Shown here piece by piece: positions 1 to 5,317 of a DNA stretch of 5,317 nt (position 1 is the stretch's first letter; the number at the start of each line of letters is the position of its first letter). A program made the position numbers and the translations under genes. Origin of the DNA: Oscillospiraceae bacterium (GTDB lineage Bacteria > Bacillota > Clostridia > Saccharofermentanales > Saccharofermentanaceae); contig CACXGG010000255.1 in assembly GCA_902767145.1 (NCBI GenBank), positions 1 to 5,317 of the forward strand. Reading direction: 5' to 3'. The notes under the pieces are model-generated. The model saw only the letters and a list, made by a program, of their open reading frames with translations. It was not told the origin of the DNA and ran no database searches.

Positions 1-1
1 C

Positions 2-2440
2 AGGGTGATATCCGTAATGTCACTTATCGTGCTCCTTCTGTCCCTTGTGATCAGGGTATTCAGGATCTCAGTTAAAAATACTGCTAAGAAAGCAGCAAGA
101 TCCATTTCCCAGGCTACTTCCAGAGCTTATGATTCCGTAAGGCACGAGGAGAGGAGAAGACCCCGTCCCCAGCCCCAGAACCGTCCCGTATATCCCCAGA
201 TGCCTCAGCAGGGCAGACCTGATGTACCCTCGAGATATACTAATAACAGAGGCTCCCAGTTCGTAAATACCCCTACTGATATCTACGGATCGCCTATTTT
301 CGACAGGGATCCCAATGTGGATCTTCTCAACAGGCACAGGATGCCTGTTGATGCAAAGAACGGATTTATCGATGTTTCCGGCCAGGAGTTTGGTGCTGAT
401 ACTACAGTACACACCGACAGGCTCAACTACGGAAACAGACAGGTCAATATCGAAGACAATGACGATGCTCCTGCAGCTGATTTCGAATATACAACAGAAC
501 CCAAGAATCCTCCTTTGAGACAGAAGAGGGATCAGAAGTATCATTCCTTCGATGAGAGAAATCCCAACAGGCAGAAGGAGTTCTATGACCTGGGAGGATC
601 AGTCTTCCCGGATGCAGCGCCTGCCCCTGAAGATCAGTATTATCCCGAGGATGATCAGATCGTCGACCAGCCTTATGAGGTCCTTGATGATGATGATCCC
701 TACAACATGGGATCAGACAGATATGGTGCACCCAAGACACAGAACAGATCCCCCGAGGAGCTGAGAAAGTCTGCTCCTGCACCTTCCCACATGCCCAGGA
801 AAAAGGAAGAGGTGGAGCCTGATGATTCAGGTATAACCATCAATGCCAGGGAAAAGAACGATACAGGTTTTTCCACCACAGAGGGAAGGATCATCGACAC
901 AGGTACTACTTCCGGCAGGCCTTCCATCCACATGGAGTCCGCTGCTTCCAACCAGCCTTCGAGAAAAGCCTTCAGGGGACCTTATAAACCGGCTCCCGTT
1001 AATCTCCTGTCCAGGGAGGACAGATCCCAGAGCAAGGAGAGTTCCGCTGAACTCCGCGAAAAGGCAAAGGAACTGGAGTCTGCCATCCAGAGCTTCGGTA
1101 TCACTACAAAAGTCGTTAATATAACCCACGGTCCTGCTATTACGAGATTTGAGCTCACCATCGACAGGGGAGTCAAGGTATCGCGTATCCTGAACCTTCA
1201 GGATGATATCGCACTGGCCATGGCGGCTGTATCTGTCAGGATCGAGGCACCTATACCCGGAAAGAGTGCCATCGGTATCGAGATCCCCAACAAGAAGACT
1301 ACGGCAGTCAAGCTCAGGGGCCTTCTGGAGACTGATGCATTCCGTAAAGGACCTCCTCTGGAAGTACCTCTGGGAAGGGATATCCCCGGAAACGCCATCA
1401 TGTGTAATATCGCAAAGATGCCACATCTCCTTATCGCAGGATCCACGGGTTCCGGTAAGTCTGTATGTATCAATACCATCCTTGCAAGTATCCTCTGTAA
1501 AGCTTCTCCCGACGATGTCAGGATGATCCTTATCGATCCCAAGGTTGTCGAGCTTTCCGTCTACAACGGTATTCCGCACCTTTATATGCCCGTTGTTACT
1601 GATCCCAAGAAGGCTGCAGGTGCTCTTAAGTGGGCAGTAGTCGAGATGGAGAAGAGATATAAGCTCTTCGCAGAAACTGGTGTAAGGGACCTTACCGGAT
1701 ATAACGAATACCTTAAGAGAAGAGGTGAGAAGGCTCTTCCCCTTGTCCTTATCGTTATCGACGAGCTGGCAGATCTTATGACCGTTGCAGCCAAGGATGT
1801 TGAGGATCAGATCGCAAGACTTGCCGCCATGGCAAGAGCTGCCGGCCTTCATCTTCTTATCGCTACACAGAGGCCTTCCGTCGATGTCATCACCGGCGTC
1901 ATCAAGGCAAATGTCCCTTCCAGGATCGCCTTTGCAGTATCCTCCGGTGTGGACAGCCGTACTATCCTTGATTCCGTGGGAGCTGAGAAGCTCCTGGGTA
2001 AGGGAGATATGCTCTATGCTCCTCTGTCTGCGCCTAAGCCGGTCAGAGGCCAGGGAGCTTTCCTTTCAGATGATGAAGTTTCGTCCATCGTTGACTTCCT
2101 TAGGGGCAAGTACGGTCATATGTATGATGAGAGCGTTATCGCTGCTGTCGAGTCTGAAGCTAATGCAGGTGCCGGCGGCGGCGGAGCTTCCGCAGGCGGA
2201 GGGGACTCATCTGATTCTGATGATCTTCTGGAGCAGGCAGTGGATGTGGTCATCGATGCAGGAAATGCTTCCGTTTCCATCCTTCAGAGAAGGCTGGGTA
2301 TCGGTTATCCCAGAGCTGCAAGACTTATAGATGAACTTGAAAAGAAGCATTATATCGGACCTTTCGAGGGAAGTAAGCCCAGAAAGGTGCTCATCACAAA
2401 GACCGACTGGCTTGAGATCAAGTCAAAAGGAGAATCCTGA
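2..2440 (+). CDS. ftsK: DNA translocase FtsK/SpoIIIE, 5'-truncated by window edge
   Basis: Membrane-anchored, ATP-driven double-stranded DNA pump that clears and segregates chromosomes at the division or sporulation septum. Residues are numbered from the GTG at 5. Residues 3-20 are a hydrophobic helix, probably the last of the usual four N-terminal membrane segments. The frame stays open to the window edge, so the true start lies upstream. A basic then acidic, Pro/Gln/Tyr-rich linker (about 21-345) is probably disordered. The FtsK alpha/beta motor begins near 347: Walker A GSTGSGKS at 479-486 (Lys485), Walker B LVLIVIDE at 580-587 (Asp586, Glu587), TQRPSVD at 621-627 and GAEKLLGKGDM at 659-669. 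A Gly/Ala/Ser-rich tether (722-733) leads to the gamma winged helix (741-811) with LQRRLGIGYPRAARLID and GSKPRKVL. Gamma domain and motor are complete. Whether it acts in vegetative division, sporulation or both cannot be told here. It is the first visible gene of an operon with cinA and murJ. Confidence 0.96.
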   Translation, partial: RVISVMSLIVLLLSLVIRVFRISVKNTAKKAARSISQATSRAYDSVRHEERRRPRPQPQNRPVYPQMPQQGRPDVPSRYTNNRGSQFVNTPTDIYGSPIFDRDPNVDLLNRHRMPVDAKNGFIDVSGQEFGADTTVHTDRLNYGNRQVNIEDNDDAPAADFEYTTEPKNPPLRQKRDQKYHSFDERNPNRQKEFYDLGGSVFPDAAPAPEDQYYPEDDQIVDQPYEVLDDDDPYNMGSDRYGAPKTQNRSPEELRKSAPAPSHMPRKKEEVEPDDSGITINAREKNDTGFSTTEGRIIDTGTTSGRPSIHMESAASNQPSRKAFRGPYKPAPVNLLSREDRSQSKESSAELREKAKELESAIQSFGITTKVVNITHGPAITRFELTIDRGVKVSRILNLQDDIALAMAAVSVRIEAPIPGKSAIGIEIPNKKTTAVKLRGLLETDAFRKGPPLEVPLGRDIPGNAIMCNIAKMPHLLIAGSTGSGKSVCINTILASILCKASPDDVRMILIDPKVVELSVYNGIPHLYMPVVTDPKKAAGALKWAVVEMEKRYKLFAETGVRDLTGYNEYLKRRGEKALPLVLIVIDELADLMTVAAKDVEDQIARLAAMARAAGLHLLIATQRPSVDVITGVIKANVPSRIAFAVSSGVDSRTILDSVGAEKLLGKGDMLYAPLSAPKPVRGQGAFLSDDEVSSIVDFLRGKYGHMYDESVIAAVESEANAGAGGGGASAGGGDSSDSDDLLEQAVDVVIDAGNASVSILQRRLGIGYPRAARLIDELEKKHYIGPFEGSKPRKVLITKTDWLEIKSKGES
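2427..2432 (+). promoter_or_regulatory. Ribosome binding site of the cinA-like gene
   Basis: AAGGAG lies 7 bases before the ATG at 2440, inside the last codons of ftsK. It fixes the start of the downstream gene and, with the shared base of the TGATG stop/start junction, points to translational coupling. Confidence 0.8.
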
Positions 2441-2961
2441 TGGTTCATGATGATCTTTACTACAAGGCTTATGACCTTGTGGAGGAACTTAAAGCATGTG
2501 ATGTCAAGGTTGCTTTTGCAGAGAGCCTTACCGGCGGAATGATCTCCTCAAGGCTCGTGGATATCGAAGGTGCTTCAGAAGTCTTTAACGGATCTGTTGT
2601 CTCTTATACAAATGATGTAAAGAGGGATATCCTGGGAGTAAAGGCTGATACCATCGAAGCATATACTGAAGTTTCAGAAGAATGTGCAAAAGAGATGGCG
2701 CTCAATGTCAGGAATATGATGAAAGCCGATATCGCTGTCTCCGCTACAGGCTATGCCGGCGGCTATGACAACGCCAATGATTATCCTGATCCTGATGATG
2801 AAGACGATCTGACGGGAACAGTCTGGTTCGGTTTTTCCACTGAAGATGAGACATTTGCCGTTACCCAGTACTTTGTTGGTGCCAGGGATTCCGTAAGGCT
2901 CCAGGCAGTAGAATTTGCATTTAACCTGATCCTCGAGTATCTTAAGGAGAATTATGAGTAA
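2440..2961 (+). CDS. CinA C-terminal domain protein, probable NMN amidohydrolase (PncC-like)
   Basis: Stand-alone CinA-C protein of 173 aa, without the N-terminal MoCF-like domain of full-length CinA. Characterised members (PncC) deamidate nicotinamide mononucleotide to nicotinate mononucleotide in the cytosolic pyridine nucleotide cycle. Seen: AESLTGG at residues 27-33, a G-S-V-V-S-Y-T-N-D-V-K stretch at 51-61 followed by ILGV, then TGTVWFGF at 125-132 and GARDSVRLQA at 147-156. Ser29 and Lys61 align with the Ser and Lys of the Ser/Lys catalytic pair reported for PncC. Odd: the family GIAGP motif reads GYAGG (104-108), and the loop before GTV is about 8 residues longer than in E. coli PncC, with an acidic YPDPDDEDD at 115-123. 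Deamidase activity is therefore likely but not certain. The ATG shares its A with the ftsK stop and has a good AAGGAG. In Firmicutes cinA often lies close to recA and is linked with competence, which the next-but-one gene fits. Confidence 0.88.
   Translation: MVHDDLYYKAYDLVEELKACDVKVAFAESLTGGMISSRLVDIEGASEVFNGSVVSYTNDVKRDILGVKADTIEAYTEVSEECAKEMALNVRNMMKADIAVSATGYAGGYDNANDYPDPDDEDDLTGTVWFGFSTEDETFAVTQYFVGARDSVRLQAVEFAFNLILEYLKENYE
2944..2949 (+). promoter_or_regulatory. Ribosome binding site of murJ
   Basis: AAGGAG inside the last cinA codons, 4 bases before the ATG at 2954. The spacing is short but the match is full, and it supports 2954 over the next in-frame ATG (codon 15, at 2996), which would cut into the first membrane segment. 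Confidence 0.7.
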
Positions 2962-4543
2962 GGATCAGAGTAATACAAAGAAGAAGGGCCTGAGCATGAC
3001 CGTCGCCACACTCCTGGTGGTGATCGGTCTTATCTTTTCCAAGTGTTCAGGCTTCCTCAGGGATATATTCGTAAACATAAAGTTCAGTGATCCTGTCTAC
3101 CGTGACAGTTTCACTCTTGCTTTTACCATCCCGGATCTTGTCTATAACCTTCTTATCGGCGGATCTATCCAGTCTGCCATTACGCCTTCGCTTTCCGCGG
3201 CGATCTCAAAAGGGGAGGAGGATAAGGGCTTCCGGGCCGTTAATATCTTTATCTCCGTTTTCTCCATGATACTTCTCGGTGTATGTATCCTGGGAGTTAT
3301 CTTTGCTGAACCCATCTATCTTCTTTACGATGCGGGACATAACCATCCTGAGACAGTATATCTGGCAGCCATGGCTTCCAAGTGGCTTTTCCCCCAGATA
3401 TTCTTCATGATGCTGGCGGCACTATGTATCGGTATCCTGAATGCATATAAAAGGTTCGGTTCCACGGCTTTCGGACCTACTGTCTATAATATCTTCGTGC
3501 TCCTTGCCATTATCTATTTTGCAGGAAACTCAGAGAGCATGCTTGTGAAGACCACCTGCGGCATCATGGGTGCTGCAGTCATCTATTTCCTTTTCCAGTT
3601 TACTGTGGGATTCGATAAGCTGAAGAAGTTCAGGTTTATATTCAAGCCTTCTGATCCTGATTTTAAGAGACTTGTAAGAAGAGCTCTCCCTATATTGTTC
3701 TCTGCTTCCATAGTCCAGATCAATATGGTCATCCTTAACGGATTTGCCAATTCCTTTCCTGAGGACGGCCACATATATGCACTCAGGAATGCTTCCACCA
3801 CATGGCAGCTTCCTTATGGTATCTTCGCAGTTGCCATCGGTAACGTAATGCTCCCGTCCCTGGCTGCTCTTTACTCATCAAAGGAGTTCTCAAAAGCATC
3901 GGAACTCCTGTCCTCAAGGCTCAAGTCAGCGCTTTTCCTGACCATTCCTTCAGCAGGCTTTATGGTCATCATGAGTACTGATGTCATCAAGGCGATCTTC
4001 CAGTGGAAGTCCACTTATACAGATGCAGATGCAAAGAGGGCAGCCGTATTTCTTATCGGTTATTCCATTGCGATAATCACCCATACTGTCGTATTTATAA
4101 TGAACCAGGCTTTCTATGCCATCGGTAAGACAAAGATCCCTCTGCTTTCAGCATGTGTTGGTCTTATTACTAATCCTCTGTTCTGTATCCTTTTCATAAG
4201 GATGGGAAGAGGACCGTTATCCCTTACACTGGCTTACTCCATAACAAGTATCATCCAGATGACCATACTCTGTGGCCTTTACTGCAAGGATAAAGAGCTG
4301 GCACCCAGGGGAATATTCAGGTTCCTTATAAAAGCCTTTGCTTCCGCACTTATTATGTGCGTTGCAGTCTATCTCGTGGACAGATCTGTTCCCGGAATGG
4401 GATCAAAGATAAAGCAGCTCCTTATAATCTCCGGCAAGGGAGTTATAGCTGTCATCGTATATTTCGGCCTGGCACTGCTCCTGCGCATGCCTGAAGCCAC
4501 ATACTGGATCTCAAGGGCAAGGGCTAAGATAAACAGGCGATGA
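2954..4543 (+). CDS. murJ: MurJ/MviN-family lipid II flippase
   Basis: Polytopic membrane protein of 529 aa, the usual size for MurJ (about 510-530 aa, 14 helices). MurJ moves lipid-linked peptidoglycan precursor across the cytoplasmic membrane. After a basic N-terminus, helix 1 runs into SKCSGFLRD (29-37), matching the family S-R-x-x-G-F-x-R-D motif. The next signature, around IPDLVYNLL to ITPSL (59-80), resembles the P-N-L-L-R ... F-V-P region. WQLPYGIFAVAIGNVMLPSL (284-303) is a strong match to the helix 8 P-x-G-x-x-x-V-A-I-x-x-x-x-L-P motif. The rest alternates hydrophobic segments with short charged loops and ends in a basic tail. Odd: by ungapped alignment to E. coli MurJ recalled from memory, Arg24 and Asp25 are kept (Arg36, Asp37), Arg18 is Lys30, but Arg52 is Tyr64, Glu57 is Gly69 and Arg270 is Thr282. 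A related MOP-superfamily exporter of another polyprenyl-linked glycan remains possible. The start overlaps cinA by 8 bases, so it is probably co-translated. Confidence 0.87.
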   Translation: MSKDQSNTKKKGLSMTVATLLVVIGLIFSKCSGFLRDIFVNIKFSDPVYRDSFTLAFTIPDLVYNLLIGGSIQSAITPSLSAAISKGEEDKGFRAVNIFISVFSMILLGVCILGVIFAEPIYLLYDAGHNHPETVYLAAMASKWLFPQIFFMMLAALCIGILNAYKRFGSTAFGPTVYNIFVLLAIIYFAGNSESMLVKTTCGIMGAAVIYFLFQFTVGFDKLKKFRFIFKPSDPDFKRLVRRALPILFSASIVQINMVILNGFANSFPEDGHIYALRNASTTWQLPYGIFAVAIGNVMLPSLAALYSSKEFSKASELLSSRLKSALFLTIPSAGFMVIMSTDVIKAIFQWKSTYTDADAKRAAVFLIGYSIAIITHTVVFIMNQAFYAIGKTKIPLLSACVGLITNPLFCILFIRMGRGPLSLTLAYSITSIIQMTILCGLYCKDKELAPRGIFRFLIKAFASALIMCVAVYLVDRSVPGMGSKIKQLLIISGKGVIAVIVYFGLALLLRMPEATYWISRARAKINRR

Positions 4544-4558
4544 CCCAATAATGGGACT

Positions 4559-4592
4559 TTGTATCCGATTGTCGAAAATTGTATCCAATTGT
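4559..4592 (+). repeat. Direct repeat TTGTATCC(G/A)ATTGT, two copies
   Basis: Two 14-base copies that differ at one base occupy 4559-4572 and 4579-4592, starting 20 bases apart, with a decayed third start (TTGTATGCC) at 4589. The core TGTATC recurs at 4616-4621 and inverted at 4627-4632 within the recA promoter. About two helical turns between copies suits binding on one DNA face, but no regulator is recognised. Confidence 0.6.
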
Positions 4593-4605
4593 ATGCCAAA
4601 ATCGA

Positions 4606-4634
4606 TTGACAAAGATGTATCTTATAGATACAAT
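4606..4634 (+). promoter_or_regulatory. Housekeeping sigma promoter of recA
   Basis: TTGACA (4606-4611, perfect -35) is followed by a 17-base spacer and TACAAT (4629-4634, one mismatch to TATAAT). Transcription would start near 4641, leaving a leader of about 50 bases before recA. The AT-rich stretch just upstream could act as an UP element. This gives recA its own transcription start, independent of the ftsK-cinA-murJ operon. Confidence 0.85.
4616..4632. promoter_or_regulatory. 17-bp dyad in the recA promoter spacer and -10
   Basis: TGTATCT at 4616-4622 and AGATACA at 4626-4632 are 7-base perfect inverted arms around TAT. The dyad covers the spacer and most of the -10 element, where a bound protein would block RNA polymerase. 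Its half-site TGTATC is shared with the upstream direct repeats. Function is inferred from position only. Confidence 0.45.
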
Positions 4635-4647
4635 GATTTCGAAATCA
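4634..4647. promoter_or_regulatory. Perfect 14-bp palindrome at the recA transcription start
   Basis: TGATTTCGAAATCA is fully self-complementary over 14 bases. It runs from the last base of the -10 element across the predicted start site, and its centre lies 16 bases before that of the LexA box. It does not match the LexA consensus. It may be an operator for another factor or a second dimer site; there is no direct evidence of function. Confidence 0.45.
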
Positions 4648-4649
4648 AT

Positions 4650-4663
4650 CGAACAAATGTTCA
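4650..4663. promoter_or_regulatory. LexA (SOS) box controlling recA
   Basis: CGAACAAATGTTCA matches the Gram-positive LexA/DinR consensus CGAAC-RNRY-GTTYC/G at all but the last base. It sits at about +9 to +22 from the predicted start, where LexA would block initiation or early elongation. RecA filaments stimulate LexA self-cleavage, so this forms the classic feedback loop: recA rises after DNA damage. Confidence 0.85.
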
Positions 4664-4677
4664 AAAGCAATCAGTGC

Positions 4678-4682
4678 GGAGG
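4678..4682 (+). promoter_or_regulatory. Ribosome binding site of recA
   Basis: GGAGG, 8 bases before the ATG at 4691. This strong site with ideal spacing decides the recA start and with it the long N-terminus. Confidence 0.88.
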
Positions 4683-4690
4683 TTAATACT

Positions 4691-5317
4691 ATGGCTAAAG
4701 GTAAAGCGGGTAAGGGAAGTGTCCAGTCAGTTCCCGCAGGTAATTCAGACGAGAGAAAAAAAGCATTGGAAGCCGCAATGGCTCAGATAGAGAAGCAGTT
4801 TGGTAAAGGATCCGTCATGAGGATGGGAGATCAGGACGTTGTTGAGATCGAGACCATTCCCACGGGATCTATAGCTCTTGATATAGCTCTTGGTGTAGGC
4901 GGACTTCCCAGAGGAAGGATCATCGAGATCTACGGACCTGAAGCCTCAGGTAAGACTACGGTAGCACTCCACTGTATCGCAGAGGCCCAGAAGATGGGCG
5001 GAACATGTGCATTTATCGATGCAGAACATGCTCTTGATGCAGTCTATGCAGGTGCCATCGGAGTAGATGTTGATAATCTTCTCCTTTCACAGCCTGATAC
5101 AGGTGAGCAGGCTCTGGAGATCACTGAGACCCTTGTCAGGAGCGGATGTATCGATGTTATCGTAATCGACTCCGTTGCCGCTCTTGTTCCCAAGGCTGAG
5201 ATCGAAGGCGATATGGGTGATTCCCATGTAGGTCTTCAGGCAAGGCTCATGAGCCAGGCTCTCCGTAAGCTTGCAGGTATCGTATCCAAGTCCGGAACGA
5301 TCTGCATCTTCATCAAC
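4691..5317 (+). CDS. recA: Recombinase RecA, 3'-truncated by window edge
   Basis: RecA forms ATP-dependent filaments on single-stranded DNA, drives homologous pairing and strand exchange, and triggers LexA cleavage. The visible 209 codons hold the N-terminal polymerisation helix ([21 protein letters not shown], about 20-40), Walker A GPEASGKT at 82-89 (Lys88), the catalytic glutamate in FIDAEHALD (Glu112), [12 protein letters not shown] at 133-144, Walker [11 protein letters not shown] at 156-165 (Asp160), then loop L1 and [19 protein letters not shown] (176-194). The window stops after IFIN, one codon before the conserved allosteric Gln (E. coli Gln194); loop L2 and the C-terminal domain lie outside. 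Residues are shifted by +16 against E. coli because of a Lys/Gly/Ser-rich N-terminal extension. All expected catalytic residues are present. It has its own promoter and LexA box. Confidence 0.98.
   Translation, partial: MAKGKAGKGSVQSVPAGNSDERKKALEAAMAQIEKQFGKGSVMRMGDQDVVEIETIPTGSIALDIALGVGGLPRGRIIEIYGPEASGKTTVALHCIAEAQKMGGTCAFIDAEHALDAVYAGAIGVDVDNLLLSQPDTGEQALEITETLVRSGCIDVIVIDSVAALVPKAEIEGDMGDSHVGLQARLMSQALRKLAGIVSKSGTICIFIN

Larger units (their letters stand above)
4602..4652. repeat. 8-bp inverted repeat flanking the recA promoter core
   Basis: TCGATTGA at 4602-4609 overlaps the -35 element and its exact reverse complement TCAATCGA at 4645-4652 overlaps the LexA box. The arms are 35 bases apart and enclose the -10 element. 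An 8-bp match in a short AT-rich region could be chance. Confidence 0.4.

Noticed and set aside
5..7. GTG at position 5 as the true start of ftsK
   Set aside because: Starting here would leave only one membrane helix where the family has several. The frame is open to the window edge, so truncation by the window is more likely.
1372..1379. GGGAAGGG, a match to the E. coli KOPS consensus
   Set aside because: It is a single copy within coding sequence for a Gly-Arg stretch, and the guide sequence of this organism is unknown. One octamer in 5 kb proves nothing.
827..1852. Long antisense reading frame (341 codons, minus strand) within ftsK
   Set aside because: It lies wholly opposite well-conserved ftsK motor sequence, its translation is Ser/Cys/Asp-rich with no recognisable domain, and it has no clear ribosome site. 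It arises from the codon bias of the sense gene.
4544..4555. CCCA-ATAA-TGGG hairpin right after the murJ stop, as a terminator
   Set aside because: The stem is only 4 bp and no T-run follows (ACTTTGTAT), so it is too weak for a Rho-independent terminator. The operon may read through into recA or end by another route.
4551..4790. Short plus-strand reading frame (79 codons) across the recA promoter
   Set aside because: It overlaps the promoter, LexA box and the start of recA in another frame, lacks a ribosome binding site and has no protein-like composition.

Overview
The window carries four same-strand genes of core cell physiology from what looks like a low-to-mid GC Firmicute of the class Clostridia (Lachnospiraceae or Oscillospirales-like). 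Three things suggest this: a SpoIIIE-type FtsK, strong use of AGG/AGA arginine codons with Shine-Dalgarno sites of the AAGGAG/GGAGG type, and a Bacillus/Clostridium-type LexA box before recA. Genus cannot be told from the sequence alone.

Layout. Positions 2-2440 hold the 3' part of an ftsK/spoIIIE DNA translocase gene. The start lies left of the window: only the last membrane helix of the N-terminal domain is visible, followed by a long charged linker, the RecA-like motor and the gamma winged-helix domain. Its stop codon shares one base with the start of a short cinA-C/pncC-like gene (2440-2961), which in turn overlaps by 8 bases a murJ/mviN-type lipid II flippase gene (2954-4543). These three are packed as one translationally coupled operon. 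A 147-base intergenic region follows (4544-4690). It holds a near-consensus housekeeping promoter, a LexA/SOS box and several other dyads and repeats. The last gene is recA (4691 to the window end), cut after 209 codons, just before the conserved allosteric glutamine.

Functionally the segment joins chromosome segregation (FtsK/SpoIIIE), pyridine nucleotide recycling (CinA-C/PncC), peptidoglycan precursor export (MurJ) and recombination/SOS repair (RecA). Proximity of ftsK, cinA and recA is familiar in Firmicutes; a murJ between cinA and recA is less so. No mobile element, CRISPR array, RNA gene or new multi-gene system is visible. The points most worth a second look are the layered dyads of the recA control region, non-canonical residues at positions known to be essential in E. 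coli MurJ, and an acidic insertion with a degenerate motif in the CinA-C protein.
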